64,000 bases of DNA from Gimesia algae. GTDB taxonomy: Bacteria > Planctomycetota > Planctomycetia > Planctomycetales > Planctomycetaceae. Made by a program: the position numbers and the translations under genes. Below, piece by piece: positions 27,376 to 37,939 of the stretch. The stretch lies in assembly GCF_007746795.1 (NCBI RefSeq), contig NZ_CP036343.1, positions 5,245,357-5,309,356 on the forward strand, read 5' to 3'. The notes beneath the pieces were generated by a model, which was not told where the DNA came from, ran no database searches, and saw only the letters and a list, made by a program, of their open reading frames with translations. Every line of letters starts with the position of its first letter. Positions within the stretch are counted from its first letter, which is position 1.

Positions 27376-30078
27376 ATGAAAGAAACACTTTACATCATTG
27401 ATACGTTTTCTCTGGTATTTCAGGTTTTTCATGCTGTGCCGGCTATGACCGGCCCCACGGGACAACCCACCAATGCCATATTCGGCATCACCCGTGATAT
27501 CCTGAACATTATTAAAACGCACGCTCCTGATTATTTAATCTTTGCCATGGACTCCAGCGGTCCGGGTACACGAAAAGATCTCTACCCTGAATATAAGGCC
27601 AATCGCTCCGCGATGCCCGAAGATCTGGTTCCGCAAATCCCCCACATCATGGACGTCGTCAGAGGGTTTCAGGTCCCCGTCATCGAATGCCCCGGCTGGG
27701 AAGCAGACGACGTATTTGCCACCATTGCCCGTCTGGCGAATGAAAAAGGGATCGAAACCACCATCGTCACCAATGACAAAGATGCCAGACAACTCATCAA
27801 TGATGCCATCCGACTCTACAATATTCGCAAAAATCAGTTCATGGACTCTGAAGCAGTCCAGACAGACTGGGGCGTTCGACCTGATCAGGTGATTGATTTT
27901 CAATCCCTGGTCGGTGACAGCGTGGATAATATTCCCGGGGTTCCACTGGTGGGACCTAAAAAGGCACAGACTCTGATCGAACAGTTTGGAACCCTGGAAG
28001 GTGTTCTGGCCAATGCAGACAAAGCGAAAGGGCCAAAACTGCAGCAAAACCTGAAAGAATTCGCCGATCAGGCCCGCATGTCGAGAGAACTGGTTACCTT
28101 GAATCAGTCACTGGACCTCAACATCGACTGGGAAGCATCCCGATTAACTCATCCGGACCGCGAACGTTTACATCAGTTGTTCGTCGATTTTGGATTTCGT
28201 CGCTTTGCTGAAGAGATGAAGAAGGAACTCTCGACCGGAGCCCCCTCAGAACCTGTCGAGCGGGTCCGCGAAACCATTGACAGCAAATCGGCGTTTGAAA
28301 CATTCCTGGCCCTGCTTAAAGAACAGGACGAATTCTGTGTCGACCTGGAAACAACGGGATTGAAGCCTGCAGAAGCGGAAATTGTAGGCTGGGCCATCAG
28401 CTGGGAAAAACACCGCGGATTTTATATTCCAGTCGAAGGCCCTACAGGCCAGTCATCCCTGGATCCTCAATATGTCCTGGAACATCTGAAACCAATTCTG
28501 GAAGACCCCGAGATCCTGATCACCAATCAGAATATCAAATATGACATGGTCGTACTGATGCGGGTAGGCGTGTTTCTGCAGGGAGTCAGCATCGACCCCA
28601 TGGTGGCCAGCTATCTGATCAGCGCCGGCGAGCGCGGACACAGTCTCGACAAACTGTCAGAGCGGTATCTGCAGCATACCATGATTCCCATCTCCGATCT
28701 GATCGGCTCCGGCAAACAGCAGAAGAAGATGTTTGAAGTCGACGTCGATAAAGTCGCCGAATACGCCGTCGAAGATGCTGAAATAGCCTGGCAGCTCTCG
28801 CGGATCCTGCAGGAAGAGCTCAAACATGCCGGGTTATGGGACCTCTACTGGGATCTGGAACGACCGCTCATTTCCATACTGGCCGAGATGGAATTCACAG
28901 GAATTAAAGTCGACACCACAGAACTCAAGCAGCAGAGTCAACTGCTTGAGAAACGGTTAATGACGCTGATCGGCGAAATCCACGAAATGGCAGGCCATGA
29001 ATTTAACATTGCCTCCCCACTGCAACTCCGAACGGTGTTATTCGAGGAACTGAACTTGCCCGTCTTTAAAAAAACAAAAACGGGCCCCAGCACGGATCAG
29101 AGTGTACTGGAGAAGCTGGCACCGCTGCATGCCCTGCCCGCCAAGATCACAGAACATCGACATCTCTCCAAACTAAAGAGCACCTACCTGGATGCGCTGC
29201 CCGATCTTGTTAATCCAGAAACAGGTCGAATCCATGCCAGCTTTAATCAGGTCGTTGCCGCCACAGGCCGACTGAGCTCGAGTGATCCCAATCTGCAGAA
29301 CATACCGGTACGAACAGAAGAAGGACGGCAGATTCGCAAAGCATTCATTCCCCAGGATGAGAGCTGGAGGCTGCTCTGTGCCGATTATTCACAGATCGAA
29401 CTCCGGGTGCTGGCACACCTGAGTCAAGATGTCGCACTAAGCCAGGCGTTCCGCGAAGGGGCTGACATTCACACAGCCGTCGCCTCCGATATCTATTCTG
29501 TCCCTCATGATCAGGTCGACAGCAACATGCGTCGCACTGCGAAAGCGGTCAACTTCGGTGTGATCTACGGTCAGAGCCCGTTTGGTTTATCAGAAGCCAT
29601 CGGTATCCCTCAATCGGAAGCCGCTGGATTCATCGAAGACTATTTTGCAAGATATCAGGGGGTCAGAGAATTTCTGGATCAGATCCTCGAAGATTGTGCA
29701 AAACAAAATTATGTCACAACAATCTGTGGCAGAAAACGTGAAATTCAGGGAGTCCGGGGAGGTGTGCAAAAACAGCTCAACATGCCCGAGAGAACCGCGA
29801 TCAATACCGTCATTCAGGGGTCTGCAGCCGACCTGATTAAACAAGCGATGCTGAATGTCAGTGATCGAATAAAACAGGAACAGCACCCGGGGCGCATGCT
29901 CATGCAAATCCACGATGAACTGGTGTTCGAAGTGCCGCTCACCGCGCTGGACACTCTGGGCCTGATCGTACGGGAAGAGATGGAATCCGCCATGAATCTC
30001 GAAGTTCCCCTGATTGTGGATATGTCGAGCGGACTCAACTGGCTGGAACAGAACCCGCTGGAAATTGCTCACTCGTAA
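27376..30078 (+). CDS. polA: DNA polymerase I
   Basis: 900 residues with all three domains. 5' nuclease (about 1-290; GWEADDVFATIARLA and VTNDKDARQL). 3'-5' exonuclease (about 310-490) with intact DLETTGL near 322, NQNIKYD, and YAVEDAE, so proofreading is probably active. Polymerase (about 500-900) with motif A DYSQIELRVLAHLS near 669, motif B RRTAKAVNFGVIYGQ, and motif C QIHDELVFEV near 844. Fills gaps in repair and removes Okazaki primers. Followed by coaE about 300 bp downstream in the same direction. Confidence 0.97.
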   Translation: MKETLYIIDTFSLVFQVFHAVPAMTGPTGQPTNAIFGITRDILNIIKTHAPDYLIFAMDSSGPGTRKDLYPEYKANRSAMPEDLVPQIPHIMDVVRGFQVPVIECPGWEADDVFATIARLANEKGIETTIVTNDKDARQLINDAIRLYNIRKNQFMDSEAVQTDWGVRPDQVIDFQSLVGDSVDNIPGVPLVGPKKAQTLIEQFGTLEGVLANADKAKGPKLQQNLKEFADQARMSRELVTLNQSLDLNIDWEASRLTHPDRERLHQLFVDFGFRRFAEEMKKELSTGAPSEPVERVRETIDSKSAFETFLALLKEQDEFCVDLETTGLKPAEAEIVGWAISWEKHRGFYIPVEGPTGQSSLDPQYVLEHLKPILEDPEILITNQNIKYDMVVLMRVGVFLQGVSIDPMVASYLISAGERGHSLDKLSERYLQHTMIPISDLIGSGKQQKKMFEVDVDKVAEYAVEDAEIAWQLSRILQEELKHAGLWDLYWDLERPLISILAEMEFTGIKVDTTELKQQSQLLEKRLMTLIGEIHEMAGHEFNIASPLQLRTVLFEELNLPVFKKTKTGPSTDQSVLEKLAPLHALPAKITEHRHLSKLKSTYLDALPDLVNPETGRIHASFNQVVAATGRLSSSDPNLQNIPVRTEEGRQIRKAFIPQDESWRLLCADYSQIELRVLAHLSQDVALSQAFREGADIHTAVASDIYSVPHDQVDSNMRRTAKAVNFGVIYGQSPFGLSEAIGIPQSEAAGFIEDYFARYQGVREFLDQILEDCAKQNYVTTICGRKREIQGVRGGVQKQLNMPERTAINTVIQGSAADLIKQAMLNVSDRIKQEQHPGRMLMQIHDELVFEVPLTALDTLGLIVREEMESAMNLEVPLIVDMSSGLNWLEQNPLEIAHS

Positions 30079-30208
30079 TCTTTACTGAATACGCCTGAAA
30101 AGTCGGCTGAAATAATCTACAAAACAGGGAGTTCTGACGGGGGATTTGAAACCTGTCCGACAGAAATATAAAATTTAAGCGTAAAATAGCGATCTTTCCT
30201 TTTTTTTG

Positions 30209-30236
30209 TTGACAACCTGTACGCTATCGGTAACGA
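30209..30236 (+). promoter_or_regulatory. Candidate sigma-70-type promoter for coaE
   Basis: TTGACA at 30209-30214, 16 nt spacer, then TAACGA at 30231-30236 as a weak -10, preceded by a T8-rich stretch. The -35 is perfect but the -10 matches only partly. It lies about 140 nt before the coaE start. Confidence 0.4.
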
Positions 30237-30376
30237 TATTAATGCACGCCTATGTGTCTCATCTACTAGTTGCTAAGGGATTCAGCAATCATAAACCTCC
30301 TGTGTGGTAAGTTTCTGTTGCGAAGGAATGTGTAAACAAACCATTTTCCACCATTGCAAGTTGTCACAACCATCTT

Positions 30377-31018
30377 GTGTCTCGTCATACATTCATTCCC
30401 ACGATAGCCCTGATTGGAGGGATCGGATCAGGCAAAAGTGCGGTTGCCAATAAAGTCAAATCGCTTCGACCTGCTGTTGTGATAGACGCAGATCGGATTG
30501 GACATGAGGTACTTGAATTACCTGATATTCAAGAGAAAATTCGAGAGCAGTTTGGATCTGTGGTGTTCAATGAACGGGGAACGATTTCTCGATCTGAACT
30601 GGCCAGACTTGTTTTTGGAGAATCAAAACAACATCAAAAGTCATTAAAACAACTCGAAACCATAGTCCATCCAGCAATACATCGCAGGCTGGAACAGGAA
30701 ATTCAAGCGGCCCGATCTCTGAATCAGGTCGATGTCATCCTGGTCGATGCCGCTGTGATCGTAGAAGCGGGCTGGAAAGAGCTGTGTGATCAAATCGTAT
30801 TTATCGACTGTCCTTTCGAGCAACGCCTCAAACGGGTGACTCAAAACCGGGGATGGTCAGAAACAGAGTTAACCAAACGGGAAAAACATCAACTGCCTCT
30901 CTCAGAAAAACGGAAACTGGCAGATGGTTTGATTCAAAATGGTCAGGACCTGGAATCAGCTGGCTTAGATCTTTCAAAGTTCATAGATTCAATTCGGAAA
31001 CAAAAAATTACAAATTAA
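30377..31018 (+). CDS. coaE: Dephospho-CoA kinase
   Basis: 213 residues, the family length. Phosphorylates the ribose 3'-OH of dephospho-CoA, the last step of CoA synthesis. P-loop GGIGSGKS at about 13-20, then DADRIGHEVLE, the LVDAAVIVEAGW segment and the LID-region Arg-rich stretch FEQRLKRVTQNRGWSE. The start is GTG at 30377 without a good ribosome site, so the exact start is uncertain. Lies between polA and rho in the same direction. Confidence 0.92.
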   Translation: MSRHTFIPTIALIGGIGSGKSAVANKVKSLRPAVVIDADRIGHEVLELPDIQEKIREQFGSVVFNERGTISRSELARLVFGESKQHQKSLKQLETIVHPAIHRRLEQEIQAARSLNQVDVILVDAAVIVEAGWKELCDQIVFIDCPFEQRLKRVTQNRGWSETELTKREKHQLPLSEKRKLADGLIQNGQDLESAGLDLSKFIDSIRKQKITN

Positions 31019-31243
31019 TAGATTATTTGACGAACTTCGGATGTCTCCTCTGCATCTTAAGTCATTGAAACAATCTAAATAAGAAGCTCTTCTTTGATGA
31101 ATTCATAACAACCCGCTCATGCCTTTTCACTCAGAGAACCTTTCCAGAGGTTAGTTAATCTTCGCGTTCAACACATCTACATTGACTCCAGAACTCCACA
31201 CGACTTCATCTCACTAAATTTTGTAATTCGGAAAGCATTCACT

Positions 31244-32677
31244 ATGGCCAAATCCATAAAACTTCAGACATCTGAAAATGACGGAACTGTGGCTTCAAAA
31301 AATATCAGCGAGTTAGATCAAGACTCCAAACGGGAAAAACCCGTAACGCGGCATCAGCGCGAATCCGCCATTACCAGAGCCGCAGATGAACGGTACGAGA
31401 AAATCAAACAGAGTGAGATTCATATCGCCGACCTGCAGAAACTGACGATGAAAGATCTGATGCAGCTGGCAAAAGAAGAGAACCTCACAGAATATACGGG
31501 CCTCAAAAAACAGGATCTGATTTTTAAGATCCTGAAAGAACGTACCAAAGTCAATGGCCTGATGTTTGGAGAAGGAACTCTGGAAATCCTGCCGGATGGT
31601 TTTGGATTTCTACGAAGTCCCGATTATCACTACCTTCCCTGTCCCGATGATATTTATGTCTCCCCCAGCCAGATTCGCCGCTTTGGTCTGCGAACGGGAG
31701 CCATCGTTGCTGGCCAGATTCGTCCTCCCAAAGAGAACGAACGCTATTTCGCCTTACTGCGGGTAGAAGCCGTCAATGGCTGTGATCCCGAGATTTTGAC
31801 AACTAAAGTCTTCTTCGATGATCTGACTCCACTGCATCCGAAAGAACGTCTCAGACTTTCCTCGTCTGCAGGGAACCTGAGTACCAGAATCGTGGACCTG
31901 ATTGCGCCCGTCGGAATGGGACAACGTGGTTTGATTGTCTCGCCTCCTCGTGCCGGTAAGACGGTCATGCTGCAGGAAATGGCAAAATGTGTGCTCGGAA
32001 GTCATCCCGATGCCTATGTCTTCATTTTACTGATTGACGAACGCCCGGAAGAAGTGACCGACATGGAACGCCAGGTAGGCGGAGACCGCTGTGAAGTCGT
32101 CAGCAGTACCTTCGATGAACCACCAAGCCGCCATATTCAGGTCTCGGAAATGGTCATCGAAAAAGCAAAACGTATGGTTGAATATGGCGAAGATGTTGTC
32201 ATCTTCCTTGATTCGATTACCCGTCTCGCTCGCGCCTGGAACACAGAAGTTCCTCACTCCGGAAAAATTCTCTCTGGTGGTGTGGATGCGAATGCATTAC
32301 AGCACCCCAAACGATTTTTCGGTGCAGCGCGGAATGTAGAAGAAGGAGGCAGCCTGACTATTGTTGCTACTGCACTGGTTGATACAGGTAGCCGGATGGA
32401 TGAAGTCATCTTTGAAGAATTTAAAGGAACTGGTAATACCGAATTGCATCTGGACCGCAGAATGGTTGAAAAACGTATCTGGCCAGCAATTGATGTCAAT
32501 AAATCGGGTACGCGCCGCGAAGAACTGCTGATGGATGAGGAAGAACTTCGCCGGGTCTGGATACTCAGACGTGTGCTCAATGATATGAATCCGGTAGATG
32601 CCATGGAGTTGCTCACTACCCGAATGCGTCGTACAAAAACGAATGAAGAATTTTTATTAAGTATGAACCTGGGCTAA
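31244..32677 (+). CDS. rho: Transcription termination factor Rho
   Basis: 477 residues. N-terminal extension of about 60 charged residues, then the Rho N-domain (about 65-110; [18 protein letters not shown]), the RNA-binding cold-shock-like domain (about 110-185; [29 protein letters not shown]) and the RecA-type ATPase. P-loop SPPRAGKT near 232, [11 protein letters not shown], and [14 protein letters not shown] as Walker B. Hexameric RNA translocase that releases RNA polymerase. GGAAAG lies 9 nt before the ATG. Confidence 0.97.
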   Translation: MAKSIKLQTSENDGTVASKNISELDQDSKREKPVTRHQRESAITRAADERYEKIKQSEIHIADLQKLTMKDLMQLAKEENLTEYTGLKKQDLIFKILKERTKVNGLMFGEGTLEILPDGFGFLRSPDYHYLPCPDDIYVSPSQIRRFGLRTGAIVAGQIRPPKENERYFALLRVEAVNGCDPEILTTKVFFDDLTPLHPKERLRLSSSAGNLSTRIVDLIAPVGMGQRGLIVSPPRAGKTVMLQEMAKCVLGSHPDAYVFILLIDERPEEVTDMERQVGGDRCEVVSSTFDEPPSRHIQVSEMVIEKAKRMVEYGEDVVIFLDSITRLARAWNTEVPHSGKILSGGVDANALQHPKRFFGAARNVEEGGSLTIVATALVDTGSRMDEVIFEEFKGTGNTELHLDRRMVEKRIWPAIDVNKSGTRREELLMDEEELRRVWILRRVLNDMNPVDAMELLTTRMRRTKTNEEFLLSMNLG

Positions 32678-32744
32678 GCTGCTGATTGCAGATGATAGTC
32701 TGTTGACCGCTGTTTTTATTGTAGATTGATAAGTTACCACCTCG

Positions 32745-33227
32745 ATGAAGCATAAACTGATTGAAGGCGATTTACTGGTTCGTGATGCGAGTTTCGCGAT
32801 TGTCGTTTCCCGCTGGAATGAGCTGATTACACGCAGACTGCTGGAAGGCGCCCTGGAGACGTTTCGTCGTCATGGCGGTTCTGAAGAAAACATCACAGTG
32901 CTCTGGGTTCCCGGATCGTTTGAACTGCCACTCGTTGCAGACCGACTGGCCAAAAGTGGTAAGTACAAGGCTGTCTGCTGTCTGGGTGCTGTGATCCAGG
33001 GAAGTACGATGCATCATGATTATATTAATCATCAGGTGGCAGCCGGCATCATGCGATGCAGCCAGGAAAGTGGCGTGCCCGTCCTGTTTGGCGTGCTGAC
33101 CTGTGAGACAATGGAACAGGCGATGGATCGTGCTGGCGGAAAAGTTGGCAATAAAGGTGGAGAAGCCGCCCTGGCTGCCATTGAAATGGTCAATCTTTTG
33201 CAATCAATTGATCAGAGCCAGGCGTAA
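32745..33227 (+). CDS. ribH: 6,7-dimethyl-8-ribityllumazine synthase
   Basis: 160 residues, typical length. Condenses the pyrimidine intermediate with dihydroxybutanone phosphate in riboflavin synthesis and forms icosahedral shells in many bacteria. Motifs present: [46 protein letters not shown] (with the catalytic His pair) and [20 protein letters not shown]. Lies 67 bp after rho and 79 bp before nusB, probably in the same transcript; ribH-nusB adjacency is common in bacteria. Confidence 0.96.
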   Translation: MKHKLIEGDLLVRDASFAIVVSRWNELITRRLLEGALETFRRHGGSEENITVLWVPGSFELPLVADRLAKSGKYKAVCCLGAVIQGSTMHHDYINHQVAAGIMRCSQESGVPVLFGVLTCETMEQAMDRAGGKVGNKGGEAALAAIEMVNLLQSIDQSQA

Positions 33228-33232
33228 GAAAA

Positions 33233-33254
33233 ACGGCAGACGCTATTCTGCCGT
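33233..33254 (+). terminator. Hairpin between ribH and nusB
   Basis: acggcag (33233-33239) pairs with ctgccgt (33248-33254) around an 8-nt loop, directly after the ribH stop. No T-run follows, so it is more likely an RNA-processing or partial attenuation structure than a full terminator. Confidence 0.45.
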
Positions 33255-33306
33255 CTCTGACGACAGATATTTTACAACATCCTCTTTCTATACTAGCGAT
33301 ATTCCC

Positions 33307-33807
33307 ATGTCTTTGCGAAAACAGGCACGATTCTTAGTCGTTCAAATGCTCTACCAGATCGATCTCAATCCGGGTATTTCCATCAATGAGATCCGCGAGA
33401 TGATTGAAGAGCATGGTCGTAACAAAACGACACGCACTTTCGCCTGGGAACTGTTTACAGGAGTCATGGAGTACAAACAGCAGCTAGATGAGCATATCAT
33501 CAGAGTTGCCGAAAACTGGACGCTTAAACGGATGGCAGTCACCGACCGAAATATCCTCAGACTGGGTTCTTACGAGTTGCTGCACACGGACACACCCGCT
33601 CCAGTCGTTATCGACGAAGCAGTTGAGCTGGCACGGGAATTCGGCAGTGCCAATTCATCCCAGTTTGTAAACGGCATCCTGGACAAAGTGGTTCAACGTA
33701 AAGACGAACCTCTGCCTCCCTCCCCCCAACCCCAGGTCGAAGAAGTTCAACCGCCTGAACCAGAACCCAAACCCAAACCGCGGATGCATAACCCCTGGGC
33801 TACTTGA
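33307..33807 (+). CDS. nusB: Transcription antitermination factor NusB
   Basis: 166 residues from ATG at 33307, where the family homology begins (MSLRKQARFLVVQMLYQIDL); the open frame extends further upstream through ribH but that part is not coding. NusB core: FAWELFTGVMEYKQQLDEHI, NWTLKRMAVTDRNILRLGSYELL and VVIDEAVELAREFGSANSSQFVNGILDKV. It binds boxA RNA with NusE in rRNA antitermination. A Pro/Glu-rich tail of about 30 residues after the core is unusual. Its last 8 bp overlap the end of the convergent reductase gene. Confidence 0.94.
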   Translation: MSLRKQARFLVVQMLYQIDLNPGISINEIREMIEEHGRNKTTRTFAWELFTGVMEYKQQLDEHIIRVAENWTLKRMAVTDRNILRLGSYELLHTDTPAPVVIDEAVELAREFGSANSSQFVNGILDKVVQRKDEPLPPSPQPQVEEVQPPEPEPKPKPRMHNPWAT

Positions 33808-34933
33808 CCTCAAAGCGGTGTGGCGTGCGATCGTTCCAACTGAAGTTCATATCAATGGCTGCCTGTGACAGGCGCGTCAACAGTTCGCGATCAACGTGGG
33901 GGCAAGGCAGATGGGGAGCCGCTGTTTGAGTATTCGTACTGTCAAATACCGGATCATCACGCCAGTATGAATTATAGACGCGGATATGATCATAGAAGAG
34001 CCGTTCTGCTTCTGTAGGATCTTCCAGTTCAACCCCCGCCCCGGCAAATTCTGATCCATAGAAATTACAGGTCGCTTCCAGAACATCATGCACGAGTCGA
34101 GATTGCACCGGATGCAGTGGTGTCAGGTGATATGTCTTTTCATGAAGCTTGGGGTGAGTAATGATATGTGACATCACTGCAGAAACCCAGTCGACGGGAA
34201 TCAGGTTTTTGGACTCATCTCCATTCAGTGTAAAACGCGATTTCGCGTAGTAGCGTCCGGTTTCATCAGGAGACTGCATCTGGGTTAACGTGTGCCCCAG
34301 TTGCAGGGCAGCGTAAAATCCATGAAACGTATTTGTGAAACCAGTCTTGGAGTCACCAATAATGATGGCGGGACGGAAGACAGTCAGAGATTCAATATGC
34401 TCTGCACTACGCACCATCAACTCTGCCTCCAGCTTACTCCGCTCATAATCATTCCCGGATTCCTGCCCCACATCAACGTCCGACTCCATAATACGGCCGG
34501 ATCGTAATCCACAGACATACGCCGTGGAGACATGATCAAATTTTTTGATATTCGCGGTCTTACAGAAATCAAGAACCTTCTTTACACCGCCGACATTCGA
34601 ACGCCAGGGCTCACTTTCATGGCTGGTGCTGTAAAAGGAAAGGCTGGCTGCTGAATGGATAATGCGATCGACATTCTCTGTCGCCCAGGTCAACTGCTCA
34701 GGACTCAGTCCCAGGTTTTCTTCATTAATGTTCCCTTCGAGTACCACAGGATGAGGCAATTCACGCCCCAGATGCTCATCCCAGAATGCCATGATCATGT
34801 CAATTCGCTGATCAACGGTCATCCGCCGCGTGGGACGTACCAGAACAGCAAGTGGAACTCCGGCAGAAGCCAGGTCCCGAATCAAGTATCTTCCCAGTAA
34901 ACCAGTAGCACCTGTGATCAGATGATATCCCAT
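33800..34933 (-). CDS. Extended SDR / thioester-reductase-like NAD(P)-dependent protein
   Basis: 377 residues, soluble. Rossmann start HLITGATGLLGRYLI with GxxGxxG at about 7-13, an Arg-rich cofactor segment (VLVRPTRRMT) and an active-site region with TAYVCG...NDYERSKLEAE, giving the Y-x-x-x-K of extended SDRs. The overall layout resembles NAD-binding-4/thioester reductase-type domains that reduce or modify acyl and sugar groups. Substrate unknown. Convergent with nusB, overlapping by 8 bp. Confidence 0.8.
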   Translation of the reverse strand: MGYHLITGATGLLGRYLIRDLASAGVPLAVLVRPTRRMTVDQRIDMIMAFWDEHLGRELPHPVVLEGNINEENLGLSPEQLTWATENVDRIIHSAASLSFYSTSHESEPWRSNVGGVKKVLDFCKTANIKKFDHVSTAYVCGLRSGRIMESDVDVGQESGNDYERSKLEAELMVRSAEHIESLTVFRPAIIIGDSKTGFTNTFHGFYAALQLGHTLTQMQSPDETGRYYAKSRFTLNGDESKNLIPVDWVSAVMSHIITHPKLHEKTYHLTPLHPVQSRLVHDVLEATCNFYGSEFAGAGVELEDPTEAERLFYDHIRVYNSYWRDDPVFDSTNTQTAAPHLPCPHVDRELLTRLSQAAIDMNFSWNDRTPHRFEVK

Positions 34934-35182
34934 GTTGTATTCCGCTGTGATCTGAAAGTTAGAGTTTGTCGTGATATATAACCGGTGTCCGCAATTCTTT
35001 TGTGCTAGGATTTCGCTGATCGGTTCAGGAAAACAAAGTTGACTGGACCTGCTGGTCTATAGATGCGAACCCGTTCCGGGCCGGGGAGCCTCAATGATAA
35101 TGAACTGGCTTCATATATCAATCAAGGGGTCAAGAAAAGCCATCAGAATAACAGGCAATTGCGATTGCGGCACTAGAAGAGA

Positions 35183-37408
35183 TTATGCAACTGCCTTCCC
35201 AGACTGATCTTTCGTTTCTCGCTGCTGCTGCTTGAGGAAATGGGGAGCGTGCTGCTGACCTTGAGATGACTGCTCGGTGTCTGTGTGATCAGTACCATTC
35301 TGATCCTCAGATTTTTCCGGTCGCAAGGCCAGCAGGCAGGGAAGTAACACCAGGTCCCCCACCAAAGCGGCTACCAGTAGAGATGTCATCATATATCCGA
35401 AGCGGGCAGTCGGGACAAAGTTGCTCAATGTGAGCGCCAGCATACCCGCTCCCGTAATGACGGCCGCAGTAAAGATCGGTTCGCCTGTCATCAAAAGAGA
35501 ATCCCGTGATGCCTGTGCTGAATTTCCGGTCAGACGAAACTGACTCTGGTAGCGTACGAGAAAATGAAATGTCCCGTCGACGGCGATCCCCAAAGCAATA
35601 CTGGCGGTCATCATGATGCCAATATCAATGGGAATCTGATACCAGCCCAGGATACCAAACACGATACAAATCGGCGTCAGATTCGGCACCATTGCCACCA
35701 GCCCGGCTTTGATAGACCGGAGAGAAACAATCATCACAACGGTAATGATCACAAACGCCATCGAGAAACTCTCCCAGAATCCGGTAAAGATCTGGTTCTG
35801 TGCCCGCCTCAGCAGGGGTGCAACCCCCGTCAAAATCACATTCGGATCATCAATCATAGCTGTGAGCTCATCATACACCTGATCCTGTGGCAGATCGGCA
35901 TCGCTGCTGATTCGCGCTGAGATCCGCCAGAGTCGTTCGCCATCGGAGGTGAAATCATTATCTCCATGAGCCGACTGTGCGTGCGATAACAGGCGAGCTG
36001 TCTCAAAGGGACTCTCAGGAAACTGCTTCGGAAAAAAACTGGCCAGAGACATCGTATGTCGCACAGCGGGATGCTGTTGTATGATTGCTTCCAGCTTGCG
36101 GATATGCTCCACTTTTTTAATGAAAGGAATCTCCTCGTCACCGAAGTCGACAATAGCTTCAATGGAATCGAGTTCCGTCAGATTATTTTGAACAGCCCGC
36201 ACATCCTGAATGACTCGCCCTTCTGCTGGCAGAAAATCCAGCGGATCAATCTTCGTTCGCAGACTGAACAGCCCCACTCCCGTAATCATCACCAGCATAA
36301 TCGTGGCGATGGAAACGCGTCCGGAATGATCAATCAGCCAGTTTGCACAACGTTGAAAATTCCAGCGTTGTTTTCCGGAGTGGACCGTTTTCGGGTCAAT
36401 GGGCCAAAGTGTTAATACAGCAGGTGTCAGTCCCAGACCAGTAATCAGAGACACGAAAGTCCCAACTGAAGCTGCATACCCAAACTGAATCACAGGCCCA
36501 ATTTCACTGACTGTCAGGGAAAACAGACCAATCGTTGTGGTCAATGTTGCCAGTACACAGGGTTTCCAGGCAATTTTCAAAGCAGCCGATAACGGATCTG
36601 GTTCGTCGATACAACTGGCAACATAGTGATGCACATGAATTGAGATCGCCAGTGTAAAAACCATTACCATGACTGACAGGGCACCGAGAATGAAATTCAT
36701 TTCGCCACCGCCCAAATAGATCATCGCCGTTGTGAGATTGATAGCCCAGATGGTCAATCCCAGGGTTGCCAGTGTTTTTTTCCACTCCCGGAAAGAATAA
36801 TACAACAGGCCGAGGCTGATCAATAACGTAATGATAAAGAACTTTTTGTTGTTTTTCTGACTGCCCAGCCGATCCAGTTCTGCAATTACAACGGGGGCAC
36901 CCGCCAGCTGAACTTCGTTTCCGGTCAGCTGGTTGTATTCCAGTTTTTCGCGAATCCCCTCAACCGTCCCGGCCCGGTTTTTAATACCCGTATCGGAAAG
37001 CAGCACCAGAATGCCTGCTACATTCTTCTCGGAATTCATCAACAGCCCATTCAGACGCTTGTCAATTTCCGCCGGTTCCACTTTGAATTCGTGTAAAATT
37101 GATTTGAGTCGTTGGGGAGTCCAGCATTGCCTGACTGTCGGTAACGCTTCAATACGACCGGCAGTCGCTTCCACGAGTGAAGTTTGATTCAGTCCGCCCT
37201 GTACAGCGACGAGCACAACTTCTTCTGCTCCGAACTCTGCTTTAAATCGATCATAGACGATTCGCACATCGGAGTCTTTGGGCAACCAGGTTTCGATATC
37301 GTTATTGGAAGGCAATAACTCTGCCATAATTGTCAGAATCGGCAGCGTACAAAAGACGCCCCAGATTAGTTGCCTGCTGTATTTTTTATAGAAGGAAGAG
37401 ATCATCAT
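35183..37408 (-). CDS. MMPL/RND family exporter
   Basis: 741 residues with the two-fold RND layout: helix 1 at about 11-29, a periplasmic domain (about 30-190; ETWLPKDSDVRIVYDRFKAEFG), helices 2-6 (about 195-345), helix 7 near 365-385, a second periplasmic domain (about 390-550), and helices 8-12 to about 705. A hydrophilic Gln-rich tail ends it. Sequence character is of the MMPL/SSD branch (proton-driven export of lipids or hopanoids). No membrane-fusion or outer-membrane partner is adjacent. Confidence 0.85.
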   Translation of the reverse strand: MMISSFYKKYSRQLIWGVFCTLPILTIMAELLPSNNDIETWLPKDSDVRIVYDRFKAEFGAEEVVLVAVQGGLNQTSLVEATAGRIEALPTVRQCWTPQRLKSILHEFKVEPAEIDKRLNGLLMNSEKNVAGILVLLSDTGIKNRAGTVEGIREKLEYNQLTGNEVQLAGAPVVIAELDRLGSQKNNKKFFIITLLISLGLLYYSFREWKKTLATLGLTIWAINLTTAMIYLGGGEMNFILGALSVMVMVFTLAISIHVHHYVASCIDEPDPLSAALKIAWKPCVLATLTTTIGLFSLTVSEIGPVIQFGYAASVGTFVSLITGLGLTPAVLTLWPIDPKTVHSGKQRWNFQRCANWLIDHSGRVSIATIMLVMITGVGLFSLRTKIDPLDFLPAEGRVIQDVRAVQNNLTELDSIEAIVDFGDEEIPFIKKVEHIRKLEAIIQQHPAVRHTMSLASFFPKQFPESPFETARLLSHAQSAHGDNDFTSDGERLWRISARISSDADLPQDQVYDELTAMIDDPNVILTGVAPLLRRAQNQIFTGFWESFSMAFVIITVVMIVSLRSIKAGLVAMVPNLTPICIVFGILGWYQIPIDIGIMMTASIALGIAVDGTFHFLVRYQSQFRLTGNSAQASRDSLLMTGEPIFTAAVITGAGMLALTLSNFVPTARFGYMMTSLLVAALVGDLVLLPCLLALRPEKSEDQNGTDHTDTEQSSQGQQHAPHFLKQQQRETKDQSGKAVA

Positions 37409-37939
37409 AAGATTTGGAGATCAATCTGCTTTCTCTTGCTTGTGCCTGTTCAAGTACTCATATCAGAGTAATCAATAGTCCGTGAAGCTCTTGAATCACT
37501 AGCAGCAACACAAAAAGCAGCCACCATTTATTAGACTAAATATTACTGCGACCATCCCAGTTAGGTATCGAACCACCAATGAATATAGCGTCATTCGGAA
37601 TTTCTAAACCTCAGACGTTATAGCAGAATCAGCTGGTGCCTTTGGAATGACTGTTACAACTCGCACCTTCACAGGGTGGATAACCGCTACAACACGTATG
37701 CATTTCTGACCTTCTGTGCGTTTGCCTGACGTTATAACTGTCAGAGTTTATCTATCACAAACGTCGAATCTGGACGAATCCCCACACGTTTCACCAGAGC
37801 CAATTCCGAATCGAGTTCCGCGGGTAATCTGAAACTAAGAAAGTCCTCAATTATTTTTATATTCTATATTTCAATATCAGATTCGAATCAGAACACGAAT
37901 CAACATTAGAAAAATGACTTCATAGCAGGAGTAGATTCA
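37409..37939. other. Divergent intergenic region between the MMPL exporter and PilZ-like genes
   Basis: About 530 bp without a convincing coding frame. AT-rich near 37850-37910, just before the PilZ-like gene, where the promoter probably lies. No RNA gene or terminator recognised. Confidence 0.4.

Noticed and set aside
33103-33306. Longer start for nusB inside ribH
   Set aside because: The extra 68 residues are an out-of-frame reading of ribH; NusB homology begins at ATG 33307.
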